A stretch of DNA of 64,000 nucleotides from Lineus longissimus (GCF_910592395.1 NC_088309.1:748501-812500); one strand, 5' to 3'. Numbered from the stretch's first letter, positions 41,158 through 52,652 are shown. A program made the numbers and translations. Notes: generated by a model from the sequence alone, not told the origin.

Positions 41158-43050
41158 TCGAAGCGACACCTTGTCGTTGAACACACAGCTCGCCTGCAAG
41201 TCTCACACTGCCTGTTCCACCCAGTACACATCAACACAAACAGTCACAAGTCAGTTACATAATAAGTCCTATTAATCGTCGCTATAACAGTCCCATTCAA
41301 CTCGCAAGGGATAGTGGCCTAAGCCGCTCAAAACTGTTGAACGGTGTCGCCAGAGACGTGTAATCAGACATGTAATATACTGCTAAAACCAAGCTGACAA
41401 GAACTTTTACATGATTTACCTTGGTAAATTGTGAGATACTCTAACCTGGGATTTTAGAACTTTAGATGTGTTCTGTTCAGAGGACAACTCTTTCTAGAAC
41501 TGAGACAAATACGTACTCGGGGGTCACGTAGCTCTCGTTTGTGAGAACATCCTATTCCTTCTGAATGAGAAGGCGATGCTAACCGGGTGCATAAAAGATC
41601 GTCATTGTTCTTGATACCAGAAAAATGAGCCACAATTCTCTTTACAAGTGTGAAAAACGCTGTTACTTATGTTGTCTCACACAGTTAGAGACACGCCTAG
41701 TGGCCGCAGATTATGGTTAAGATCGATGTAAACAACCATTAGCACTTCTCACCAGACTGGTACAATCACGCGTCTCACTCTGGGATCTCGCGACATTTGG
41801 GTATTGATTTCTCTATTTCTACAGACAAGAGGACAATCTCGGCAACCTACAGTCCGGAATTAGAAGTAAAAGACAAAATACTAACTGAGAGCGTATTTCT
41901 TTTTTACTGTATCCATTGGTAACAGACAGTACGATGTCATTTCTGAAAGTGGTAATTTCTAAAAATCTTAATCAGGAGAGTTCGCGCTCCAGAGCGCCAA
42001 ACGATGCCGAAAAAACATTGCAGAAAGGACTTTACCAATTCACCGCAAGCTAGAGTTCAGTTAGAGTGCGCTATTCCCTGTGAGAATTTAATCATCGTTT
42101 CAATTTCAGCGCATGTTCCTCTAATTTCTGACTATAATGGAAAGCCTTAATCTCCGTGATGGGATGGGCAGGTAACGCTTTCTTTCGAGATATTGGTTAG
42201 CTAGGAGTGATGGCTTACAATCTAATTATATATATCTGATCAGGGATGTCTTTGGTGCTGGGTATGATTTATTAATCCTTTTGATTGAATATTCAGCCGT
42301 TTGCCGGAAACTTCAGTGAAACCGTCTTAGTTTAAACCACGAATTACTTTACGGACTTTAACCTGTGGTCACGATTAGTCATTTATCAGTCTACTGACTG
42401 AGATTTTCAAGGGAATATTTCTCCTTGAAGAAACAGTGTGTTGCTTTATGGCTCAAAATCAGTGTCCTAAAAAGCCTATCAACTGATTTCGACCCAATGA
42501 GCATTGACTGGAAAGGAAGAGTAAATAAGGTTGCCTCTATTTGTCAGTAAAGTGGTAATATTTGCCAATAACTTGTCGAGGTTCTCAAAGAGCCTTATAA
42601 TCATTCAGCTTGTCTGTCAGTTTGAGGGCAAAGCAAGACGTGTATTGGTGATAACGCAGAGACGTAAATGGTCCCTGGCCAGCATATCTTGGCTTGATGT
42701 CTCATTATTCGGGTACTTTGTATGCACCTATCGCAAGGTGGCATTTGTCATCCAGTGTCCACCGCCCACTCGCTATAAGCGGGGACTGCAGGGCTTTGTA
42801 AATTGTGATAGATTGGATACAGCATGCCGGTAGTCACAGTTGTTGGACATGATCGGATTATTCAAACCTGTTCCTGGAATGTATACTTTGTTTTAGTATG
42901 ACATACGTGTAGGAGATGTTAGGCTCGCGGAGACCATATTATGCCATGGATGCAGTCAACCATTATGCTACCGTCCTATTGAAAATTACAAGACAAGACT
43001 AAATGACTGTGACTCCATTATGATTGTTAAAGCGGATATGTACAATGTAA

Positions 43051-43094
43051 TACCACAGTTTAAGTTACATATCTGCAACTTAAACTCCGTGGTA
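43051..43094. repeat. Imperfect inverted repeat (palindromic element)
   Basis: TACCACAGTTTAAGTT pairs with AACTTAAACTCCGTGGTA around a 10-nt loop. Weaker symmetry continues outward (TTATGATT before, AATCATAA after), suggesting a small foldback element of about 90 bp. Confidence 0.6.
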
Positions 43095-44042
43095 ATAGAA
43101 TCATAACGTGGAAATCAGAGAGAAACAAGCTATGATATGATTTAGTGGAAACCCTGAAAACTTGCGTCAACTGCTACATTCTAGACAGGACCACAAATAT
43201 TTATGTCGACCCTGACCAATTTGTATTGTATGTTATCCAGGGCTGCGCCAAAAGTCGCGCCATGATCATGTGGCTTTTATGAGGTCCAGAGTGAAATGAC
43301 ATGGCGACTGCTGGTACCCCCAACCCATCCCCACCCCCACCCAATCCCACCACTTGATACATCACGACAACCAGGCTGAGATGTGGGTTGATTCAATACA
43401 CTGCAAATGTCTTTAGTGTCTAAACATCCATGTAATCCGCTCATGTTCATTTACTTCAAGAGGCAATCCTAGACTGACGTACGTCATAATAATCATGAGT
43501 CTTCGAGACTGGATTCCATAACGGTATCATAAACAGATTATTTCAATCGATATATGATGCATATTGAAGTTATTGATAGGTTTTATTAAGATATAATGTG
43601 TTGTCATCGTCCATTTTCGTTTGGATAGAAAACCATGATCTTCGTATCGATCAATGCGTTGATTTATTGACAACTTATCTAACGTGTGTCACCTGGATAC
43701 GCGCTCATCACAGCATGAACATCTAGTATGAAACTAATCATATGATACAAGATGAATTCTACGTCATTATAGTATTGATGGTATTGATATACATACAGTA
43801 TAACATCGATGACCTATGTCTGAGCCTTTTTATATCGCATATCTAATATCATTGTTGGTATATTTAGGCCATTTCAGCAACTATTTTGAGCTTAAAATAG
43901 TCAGCCATAGCAATCAATATGCACTTTTGAACAAAACAAGGGATATTTTTAACATCTCCCATCATGGACATGTAGGTTATGTCCGTGAAGCACATACACT
44001 ATAAGCATAAGGGTTTTTTTCACTGATAGCTATAACTAAAGG

Positions 44043-44223
44043 CCGGTGTAATATATGTGAGTGTTTCCCGTGTGTGAGTGTTTCCCCTTATTGTTTGGGA
44101 ACGCTCAAAAATAGATTGACAAGTTTTTCTGTGTATCCCCCCTATTGAAAAGTCGTGGTCTCTCTAGCTGTCTATTGTTTGGAAACACTGACACATGGGA
44201 AACAACCACAGATGTTACACCGG
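44043..44223. mobile_element. MITE-like element with 43-bp terminal inverted repeats
   Basis: A 181-bp unit starts CCGGTGTAA and ends TTACACCGG. The outer 43 bases (44043-44085 and 44181-44223) are inverted repeats with 37 of 43 positions matching. They contain GTTTCCC and GTGTTTCC in both arms; the left arm carries an internal near-direct repeat of GTGAGTGTTTCC. There is no coding capacity. It looks like a non-autonomous DNA transposon. Clear target-site duplications were not seen, so superfamily is unassigned. Confidence 0.65.
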
Positions 44224-45949
44224 TTCACATGAGAGTATATAAATCCTTAAGGTGATTTGCTTTCAGACCAAGTAAGAATATTATTCAAGGCGTATTGATC
44301 TGCTATCAATTTGTATTGCAGATATATCAGTTATAACGCATACGTACAGCCTCATCCAGCGTCACCATCGAACATAGGAGCAATATGTATTTGTGTGTGA
44401 TTAGCACAATATTCCATTAAATAAATTGGCTGAGCTTTAAAGAGGATTTGGTTCGAAAGGGCAGCTCAGATGTACCGGGGATGCTTCTGCGTAACGCTAC
44501 ACATTTAATGGGCTATGAATACACATAACAGGTATTAACCTTCTTCATCACAATTTATTTTATTCTGATCAACATGGCATCCATCATAAGCACATCAACA
44601 GGGGTTGTTATAAGGAGAAGGACCTTTCAACATGTTGGAGAATAAATCCGGATTTTTTTCAGAAATATACGCGCCTCTCTTAAATCATGTCTCGGCATGA
44701 TATAACATCACGCAAAGAAATACAAACATCACCACTTGTGGCTGAAATAATGGAATAACTAATAAAATCATTGATAGCACCAGTGTTTGAATCAATTATA
44801 TTGAGAAGATAGATTCATACAATAATGCAATGAACACCTAAACATCAAGTTTAAAGATTTAATGGACAAAATGAATTAAATCATTAATTCAAAGTTTGAA
44901 TATTTTCTGACTACCACACTGAAACCAGAGAATAAATCAAGAAAAAAACATTCTAATACTTAGAACGTATAATATATCATTCTGCCCACACATCTTATTA
45001 ATGTTTGGGGAGCTCCGGCTTATCAGACAAGGCACCCTTGTTGAAAGTCACATGAATTTCTGTATGAGTAGTTTAGATCGTTCATCGACCGTTTATCACA
45101 GGTAGAGGTACGATACGATCATGAATACATAAAATCAACACGTAAAGGCCCATATAATAAGCCTTTGCCATGAACATGTGTGCTTACCAATTAATTTTCG
45201 TTCATACTGCATCATGGGGAACAGCTTCATTTTGTTTAATATGTCCAAGATATCGTTCTTGTTTAAACAACACCTCCTGTGTGCTTAGAAGAAAGATTCA
45301 ATGTCTGTGAGATGAGCACGACCGCTCTCGCCGGCGGTTTGTTCTGCTTCGAGTGAGAACACATCATAAAAGTTATTTGTGATTGCTTGATTGGTATTAG
45401 ATATTCTTTGGTGCCGCAGGTTAAGCTGACAAAAACAACTCAACTTTCCTTTATTTATTCACCTTAACTCTGTGCAGAAATATGTGAATAAAAAAACAAA
45501 ATTGATCAGTACTCAATCAGATCTCTATGAGATTACTATCACCATCAGCAAAAGCGAAGGGCCTTCTCCGGTCCTGCGTGGGGTCTTATTTTAGTACTCA
45601 GAGGTTGCTCTGATTATGATGAAATTTTGTTCAATGCTTATGAAGCACTATTATATCCATCTGTTAATACGAGGCAATACAAACATGCAGGTTTAAGAGT
45701 ATAGAGACAGTTTCTTTAATCATATGCGCGTAGTTGCACAAGTCATTTCTGAGGAAGTGCGGGAGAGAGACTTGGACATGTTAAAGTAAGAGGCCACGTG
45801 CTGCATAACTGAGGTCGGTGCACAGTCTTCTCAAACGACAAGCAAAAAAGGGTCTTTGGCGAATACGATCCACAGAAAACGAACACCAAACTTGCTAAAG
45901 CTAGTTCCTGAAAGAAAACGACAATTATTTAAGAAGTCTTTAAACTTAC

Positions 45950-46790
45950 CGAAAATTACTGCATGGATGAATAACCCAGTTGCCGACTGCTTGCTGACGT
46001 CGTTTTTCCTTCATGAGTGCGTTTTTGTTGCCAAAAAGTTTCATTGCAAGTTTATTATCCGAAGGTTGAAAGAAAGAGATAATTTGATCTCTAAGGTAGA
46101 CAGCAGAGCTGACAGGCTTTTGCTCCCCCCATGGAGGTAGATCCTCTTTCGGGGTCCCATATAGGCTATTGTCGTCCCCACTAAACTGGACTTTGTTGTC
46201 CTTTTTGTAATTTTTTTCGGGGCTCAGGTAATCACTTACTGCCGAGTCATTCTCCGAGTCGTCCATGGTGATGGTGATAGCGGGGGCATTTTTGCGTCTC
46301 CTTTCAGCCAAACTCGGCGTGGATCCGGCTGACACATGGCTGCGTAAAGACCCTATCCGGTTAAAATTTCGAGAGAGTTTCAAGCTCGGGAACCTCCTGG
46401 ATAATTTTGGTAAGGGTGACCACTGCGTGCCACTATCTTGGCGAGTTAACCTCGCTTCCCTCGAGTTCAGGACAGGTAATGGCTTACCTGGAGTACCAAC
46501 ACGTGGTACTTCCCCATCCTTAACTATTACATCAACAGAACCTGAGGTGTTCTCAGAATCTCTCAGCGTTTTATCCAGACTGGACTGCCGCAATGACTTT
46601 TCCGGGGAAGTCCTAGTGGAGTCCATATTTCGACTAGTATCCGCCGTCGAATAGGTTCCGATGGATGCATTCAAAGGCGTAGAGTGTAGGCTTCCCTCTG
46701 AATCGGGGCACGAAGGCTGCACCGAATCCATCGATGCCTCGTCGTCAGCCATGTCGAATGCAAGGTCTTCCAGATGAAGACGGTCAGCAC
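45950..46790 (-). CDS. HCN: HCN channel, coding exon 2 (long N-terminal region and HCN domain)
   Basis: This 841-bp exon has an acceptor (TTTATTTGTGTAG|GTGCTG) at 46790 and a donor (TTCG|GTAAGT) after 45950. It codes for about residues 41-321. Residues 41-265 are Ser/Thr-, Asp- and Arg-rich, of low complexity and probably disordered, with many potential phosphosites. Residues about 268-321 are the HCN (ion_trans_N) domain, with FFQPSDNKLAMKLFG near 280-294, then NWVIHPCSNFR leading into S1. In known HCN channels this domain contacts the voltage sensor and C-linker and sets gating range and assembly. The last codon is split CG|G, which the exon at 8187 completes to Arg. Antisense open frames over this exon are shadows. 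The N-terminal region is long for the family. Confidence 0.93.
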
Positions 46791-47399
46791 CTACACAAAT
46801 AAACAAAAGAGCGTTAATCTCTAATTGCTGTATCGCTCACATGTTGCCGATGTTGCTGCGATGCGACAGATAAGTCATATTCCCCTCGATGCCTGACGAT
46901 CGAATCACATATCCAGGAGAGCCGCTTCGTTGCGTAATCAAGACAATCAAACTTTGAACCAATCCTAGGCGAGAAATCACCATGATGTTGTGACGTCACA
47001 TAAATTGACAGTCGCACTGCTGGAGAAGAGTTGCGACAGATGGCGCACAAGTGACGAGAATATTTCGATCGTCTGGATTGACTGATGTAATGGATTATGC
47101 AGAATGCGAGCTGAATACACACATAAACTGGCCGTCGTCCTGTGAGAGTGCAAATGAGAGAACATGGACTATTATTGAAACCGACTCCTGCCTTTTATTT
47201 AGTGCCACAAACGTGTATTCAGCAGCACAAACACAAACACAAAGGAACTAGAAGCAAATTATTGATACTTGAGAGCGTCATGCCAAATCACGACAATCAT
47301 ACGGAAAGAAAATTAAATTACAACTGCATGATGAAGCAAATGAACAACTTCCTCTACCTGTTTGCTATTCAAAATGATAAAAATGCTAATGACACTTAC
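46791..47399 (-). other. HCN intron 1 (609 bp)
   Basis: This is a GT-AG intron between coding exons 1 and 2, inferred from phase-compatible splice sites. It holds a perfect palindromic cAMP-response-element octamer, TGACGTCA, at 46991-46998. The open frames seen here on both strands (for example 46814-47122 and 47142-47405) match no family I know and cross the splice sites, so I treat them as chance. No mobile element was recognised. Confidence 0.7.
46991..46998. promoter_or_regulatory. Perfect CRE octamer in HCN intron 1
   Basis: TGACGTCA occurs within TTGTGACGTCACATA, about 520 bp downstream of the HCN start codon in intron 1. First introns often carry enhancers, but nothing else here confirms function. 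Confidence 0.3.
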
Positions 47400-47520
47400 C
47401 TATAAATCCATCGGCTAGTGAGTCGTAATGATTGTTGACTAACTCATCATAGTCCGGAGGCAATGTCTCCACCTCCAGGATCCCTGGACCAACACACGGC
47501 GCAGTCACAGTGTGGGACAT
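47400..47520 (-). CDS. HCN: HCN channel, coding exon 1 (N-terminus)
   Basis: This is the first coding exon of a hyperpolarization-activated, cyclic-nucleotide-gated cation channel. It encodes 40 residues beginning MSHTVTAPCVGPG, plus the first base of a Gly codon. The ATG at 47520-47518 has G at -3, and the frame has an upstream stop (TAA at 47622-47620), so this is the first in-frame Met. The exon ends at a strong donor (ATAG|GTAAGT, intron from 47399). The single left-over G joins GT at the start of exon 2 to give Gly, so the phase fits exactly. The segment is acidic and Pro-rich and has no domain of its own; assignment to HCN rests on the splice fit and the 609-bp distance. The 5' UTR boundary is not determined. 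Confidence 0.72.
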
Positions 47521-47618
47521 AGCGTCTGTTCTGGAGTATCCCTCTTCAAATAGGTGTCGTATGATATCCCAGAGGAAGACGAGGCACAGTGGCCAAGATG
47601 AGTACACATCCGAGTCGG

Positions 47619-47628
47619 CTTATATAAG
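47619..47628 (-). promoter_or_regulatory. TATA-like palindrome just upstream of HCN start
   Basis: CTTATATAAG is a perfect 10-bp palindrome, flanked so that GGCTTATATAAGCC is symmetrical over 14 bp, about 100 bp upstream of the HCN start codon. It would suit a start site near 47590 and a short 5' UTR. AT-rich chance occurrence is a real alternative. Confidence 0.25.
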
Positions 47629-49291
47629 CCATGGTAGCGGTGGATCACAACATGAGTCGATAAACGTGTGGTCAGATCTTACAGGAATAACATTTCCTCA
47701 TCCTTCTCCCAAACATTCAAGTTCGCCCATAAAACCGACGTTGATAATCAATCGACACGACTCCTGTCAAGAGATGAAGCATGTTTCGCCAAGGTAAAGC
47801 TATCCACACGAATCGTCTTGAAACTACCACCGTTAATCATCACACGCAGTAGCAGGTTTTTTACTAGATAACAAATGCTATTGCTGGCTCTATTCATCCA
47901 CTGTACCCACTATTTCGAGATATTCAATCAATGTTGCTAAGGCATGTTCGATCGCACAACATGTTTCCACCTGCATCAGATACTGCGTTCCGATCCTTGT
48001 TCTGTTTTAGGAGATGATAATCCTGGGAGAATAATAATTGTCTTTAGGCGACAAGGAGTGATATCAATAGTGAATAATTAGCCAATCAGTGTCCGCAGTC
48101 ATAATAGGTAATCGTTCATCAACAATGAACGCACAATAGCGTTATTGACAGAAAACATTCAAAAGAAAATGTCACGGAATATCAATTCGATTAGCCAGAG
48201 CTGATACATAAGTAGCACACATACACACGGCGATTACATACTTGAAATAGTTGAAGCAGTGTAGTCCTTTTGTGACTGGTACCTACCAGATTCAACGTTC
48301 ACATGATCCAGTATCACAGAGAGAAAATCAAAGGCGAATTAAGTTAGCCGCCATTTGAATGGAAGGGGTTGGTTTCTATGCGATAGAGATTGTACAGTAT
48401 AGATCGATGTCAAGCTCCGGGCAATTCGTAAGCCACCGTATTTCATCGTTGAGTGTTCCTACACGGGTTCCTGATCTCTCGATCTCTCTCTACACCGATA
48501 TTGGTGGCCAATGGGACGTTCGATCGAGTGGTGCCTGCGGGTCGACCCACACACCACGTTCCCACCATCTTGGGGAACATTCATTCAACCAAAAATATCA
48601 TAAAGAAAACAATATCAGCCAATCAATATAGGCGACATTTTCTGTCATTATTCATGATACGAGAGACATGGGCTCATTGGCGTGCAACCGGCGCACCGCT
48701 GGTCCTGACTTGAATGAACACCCACACACCCGTACACAGATACTGTACAATATATAGCGTCGTCTTTGCGGAGGAAATTGTTTAACGACGGGTGTCACTA
48801 TGCAAAGATAAGGAATAAACGAAGCACAAATTCGACGAAGCCGATAGATTAGATCTTCTTCTAAAATATAACATAGTTCAAAGAGTTGTACACGTACTTA
48901 ACAAAGACACACTCATATTCCCAAATGAAATCCGATATAGAGTTCGACTCTTGGATTTCCGAGATTCACATTTAATACTTTGATATTTTATTGAATAGTT
49001 CAAGGAAACCATCGTAATAATCGATAATGCCATTCTCCGTTTATTGACTTCAGCCTAAGGAATTAGCACTGCACTGGCACAGGCAGGTCGATGTACTAAA
49101 ATCGAGACAGAGAGGGTGGAGCTAACATGTAGACCAAGACTTGGAGTGTTTTGGCTGAAGGTTTGAGGCCGAACTCTCCCCACAAAACATACTGAAAACT
49201 CTTCAGCCGTGGCTCTGTTCTGATTCAAATCCACGACAGCACGTGCAACTCGATCGCGCCAGCCTACGTCGATAAAAAAATCGCGGTGCTG

Positions 49292-49321
49292 TATATAAAA
49301 CATGCAAACCATGCGACCAAT
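49292..49321. promoter_or_regulatory. Candidate core promoter (TATA plus CCAAT), direction uncertain
   Basis: TATATAAAA (49292-49300) lies next to ATGCAAA (octamer-like) and CCAAT (49317-49321) in a locally CpG-containing patch. On the plus strand the TATA is a good match, but CCAAT would be downstream of it. On the minus strand the order CCAAT-octamer-TATA fits an HCN promoter about 1.8 kb upstream of its ATG, but the TATA match is weaker. A 5' UTR exon spliced to the coding exon would be needed. Confidence 0.22.
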
Positions 49322-51070
49322 CAACGGAGGTGTGTCAAAGCGCCACCTGGCGGAGTACATGCAGAAACCCTCAGGGCACAACTATTTTTGCAAAATATCA
49401 GTCCATACCAACCACAAAATATCAGTTTATACCAACCAATAGTTTGTTTGGTTCCCCCATATATTGTGTTCCGGAGGCAGGAACTCAGTACGTGATATGA
49501 TGGTTAGCTTGACCTGTGATATTTCAACAGAATTGTTCACCAATTAAACGTGGCATATCTTCAATCGATAAATCGAATACTTCCCGACACGCCCGTCTAT
49601 ATTTACATGTTGACTTCCTTATCCGAATGCGGAAGCAGTCTCGTGATACTAAACGTAATTTCTCAGCGTTCAGGTCAATTGCACTCGAACAGCATTGTTG
49701 TAGTTGAACGAATCATTGATTATGGTTACAACATCAGCTAGAGACGGCGATGTGTGAACGACATCGCCTATGCCAAAGTTGACCACAAAACTTGCAGATG
49801 TTCGGTCAAAGTCATGACCAATGCTAATTGTCCTAATGCAAGCCCACTACAACATCCAGAGCTCCCCAATTGGAATCTGGTACGCTCCAGTCCAACCTCT
49901 TGGAAATTGAAAATGGTGCCGCCTCACTATGGGCGAGTTTGGCTGTAACCCGAGGATAGAATAAGAATTCCGGAGTCAATGATGTCATGTCTCTGATGAG
50001 GGTGTCGACTAACAGTTACACCCGAACTCACACGACTCAGGTTGCTATCCCACCAGTGTAAAACGCTAGTGGGAATGGCTTCTTTCGTAGATTTCGCCCT
50101 CTGTCCACATCGAGCAAAACTAAGGATTGAATCGCTGAGCGAGTGAACTATATGATTGAATCGGCAAGTGGCAACTCAGCATATGAGGTAATATCTGGGA
50201 GGTGAGCGAATAGTCATCTATTGGAATGTCAATCAAAATTGGCCAATTCACGAAAACGGTCTTAGAATCGATTACATTGTAAGTACATGGCACGGATACA
50301 ATGTGAATTGGTAGGGTGACCAAATAAAAAGCGTTTTCGCGATAACTGAATGTTTATGCGTATAAAAGTACATGTATTAAGTAATCAATTAAACGAGGAT
50401 CTTGTGAATACAATGGAATGCGTTGGACTCCGTCAGCGCATGAATGCGTCGTTTCTCTCATGGTTTCTGTTGTCGAGTGTTGTACTTGTGATTATGACGT
50501 GATTTTAGGGAGTTGTGAGGGAGATTTTGTTGGAACCGTGCGTGCATTCTAGCACCCTTATCAGCAGACCGGTGTAGAAGTTTAAAATGTCCTAGGATAA
50601 AATGTCCGGGAACAAAGGATTCTATTATGCGCTTCAATCTCTGAGCTATTGACCGTCAGGGTCTCTATAGAACCATATTGCAGAATACAATAGGGCCGGA
50701 CACTTTTTCCAGGGGGGACACTTTTTACTTTTACACCGGGCCTAAAAACATTTTCCCTGTAATAAACTGGGGAAGAAAAAATGTAACCCATGAAAATACA
50801 CTCTTCGTAGAGGAGGCACTGGCTTTCGCGGCTGTAGTGGGTGAGAGAGACATGCAGATAGACTTGTCATTATCAAACTTTAGTGCGATTTATACTGACT
50901 ATGAATGCATTTTTTTGACTAGTTTCTTTATGGCCACCCAATGTCTAAAGCCATTATTCTATCCATGATTCAAGCACTGAACAGTCTTCTGATCCCACCG
51001 GGCAAAATGTGGTGGGTACTAGTTGCTTAGTAATATTCGAGGTTCAAGCTAGCCATGTTACTTTGTTCAA

Positions 51071-51124
51071 CCCCGGTAACACGACCACTCATGGGACCAG
51101 GGTTGAATGGTCGCGTTACCGGGG
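51071..51124. repeat. Hairpin with 17-bp arms
   Basis: CCCCGGTAACACGACCA (51071-51087) pairs with TGGTCGCGTTACCGGGG (51108-51124) at 16 of 17 positions, with a 20-nt loop. The right arm is followed by a second GGTGGTCGCGTT copy. It lies in the HCN/convertase upstream region. Confidence 0.8.
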
Positions 51125-51190
51125 TGGTCGCGTTGGTGAAGTTGAAAATCCTGGGACAAAATGCATTATGAGTTTTTTCCGCCAAAATTG

Positions 51191-51212
51191 TTGAACTTAT
51201 TCATAAGTTCAA
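51191..51212. repeat. Perfect short inverted repeat
   Basis: TTGAACTTAT and ATAAGTTCAA are exact inverse complements separated by two bases. It lies 67 bp beyond the larger hairpin at 51071-51124. Confidence 0.8.
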
Positions 51213-51816
51213 AATTCTGGACCGGCGATTCTTGGTCGTCATTGCGGGGTGGTGGCCGACCGGGATTCCACTGTAATTGTAAAAAGACGTCGAAGTTGTC
51301 GAAGCCTGAAGACTGTTAAGGTAGCTATTCCCAACATGTTGATATTGTTAGATGGCATCCGGAATGTCCAATCCTCTGCAGTGAATCGAGACTCGTCGAG
51401 ATACGGCATAGTGGCGCTGTGGGATATATGCTCTCTGATAGTTGTGAGGTAGCATCGCCCTGCCTTAGCGCGTCTCCATAACATAACCTCGGAAGATTTC
51501 AAAACAGCCCTGTTGACAAAAAGGAACATAGAATAGACTTCTTTAAAAAAAATCAATCCCTCAAGGGCATACTCCTATTAACTTGGATCATGGGCGAAGT
51601 TATCTCGGGACTCATACAAGCTTGTCTTGAACCAACCTACCACCAACAAGGTTTAAACCCTTAACATCCAATTAAACTTGATATCACCAAACAACATATA
51701 AATTTAATAAAGGAGACAGAAAGTTGTCGTCTTAAACATACATTTATATCTCTTTACAGGTTTGTTAATTTGATTGAGTATTTCAACAGCAGGCCTATGT
51801 AAATTAGCGGTTGCCA

Positions 51817-51824
51817 TGACGTCA
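51817..51824. promoter_or_regulatory. Second perfect CRE octamer in the divergent region
   Basis: TGACGTCA occurs within GCCATGACGTCAGTC, about 1.05 kb upstream of the convertase ATG and 4.3 kb upstream of the HCN ATG. It could serve either gene or neither. An exact 8-bp palindrome is expected roughly once in tens of kb by chance, so the second copy within 1 kb is suggestive rather than proof. Confidence 0.35.
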
Positions 51825-52042
51825 GTCAAGTGTAAATATCGCAAGTTGCAGGTGTGATTTCACAGTTGGTCTTCATGTAAATCTCTATGCGATTTTATAG
51901 AAAGGAGCATATTCAATTTGTAACATTGAAAATAGCAGATTTATCTACTTTGTCGATGTATTCGCCACACGGCGATTGAATGTACTTTAATTGATTGGAG
52001 TTAGATTGGGGTTTGAATGGTGTCATCAACATTGCAGTCGCC

Positions 52043-52050
52043 TATAAAAG
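52043..52050 (+). promoter_or_regulatory. Candidate TATA box upstream of convertase
   Basis: TATAAAAG matches the TATA consensus on the plus strand and lies 826 bp before the convertase ATG. If used, transcription would start near 52073 and leave a long or spliced 5' UTR. No independent evidence of a start site is visible. Confidence 0.25.
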
Positions 52051-52644
52051 GTGACAGAACACCATACCCCATCGTTCCCTCCTTGAACATGATATGTGAA
52101 GGTTCTCATCGTTCATCAGCCTATTGCCTCCCGCAAGCGAGTACCTCTCTTTAGTGCAAACACTGGGATATTCAAAACAACGGTGTCCCGAGCAATACTT
52201 TGCCGATGTGATGAACGACCAGATACAGTAGTGTACGCAGAATGATACAATGAGAGTTATATATGATTGTATTACATATCGTATCAAGCTTCAAATCATG
52301 TTGACCATAGAAGTGCAATAATCATTGTGTTTCGATAGAGCGGCATGCTTTGAAAATGTGATTCGATACTATTGTGAGGTCACTAGCAATTTGCAGCCAC
52401 TTATTTCAGCTTGACTCGGATGTGTTTGTCTCACTTCTTTTAGTCGCCGTTACCGCTAATTAACAGATAGATTGGTTTCAAGCTTAACTTGCTGATCATC
52501 ATACGCGGCCCCAGTGGACCAGAGCGTCAAATTACCTTATCTAACACATGTCTATTTGCACCTCGGTTCGTTCTACTTTCGACGGCCATTAGGTAATGAC
52601 TGTTCTATCCGGTCACTGCGCTGTGTATGGTGGGATTGGAGGCG

Positions 52645-52652
52645 TGACGTCA
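52645..52652. promoter_or_regulatory. Perfect CRE octamer (TGACGTCA) upstream of convertase
   Basis: TGACGTCA lies 217 bp upstream of the convertase ATG, within GCGTGACGTCAGAG. This is the full palindromic binding site of CREB/ATF bZIP factors. Mammalian PC1/3 promoters are known to be cAMP-responsive through CRE elements. That this copy works here is inference from position and sequence only. Confidence 0.5.

Larger units (their letters stand above)
8188..45949 (-). other. HCN intron 2 (37.8 kb)
   Basis: This intron separates the HCN domain from S1, and the split Arg codon (CG|G) supports a single splice across it. Listed separately are its tandem arrays, LINE and SINE-like relics, a terminal-inverted-repeat element and several hairpins. 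The remaining stretches, including 8500-14100, 16500-19990, 27000-33700, 34900-40500 and 41200-44000, show only short open frames, simple AT-rich runs and no recognisable protein family on either strand. Unrecognised small exons, alternative first exons or non-coding RNAs cannot be excluded by eye. Confidence 0.75.

Noticed and set aside
46265-46654. 129-codon plus-strand frame opposite HCN exon 2
   Set aside because: Shadow of the real minus-strand coding exon; no family resemblance and no splice context.
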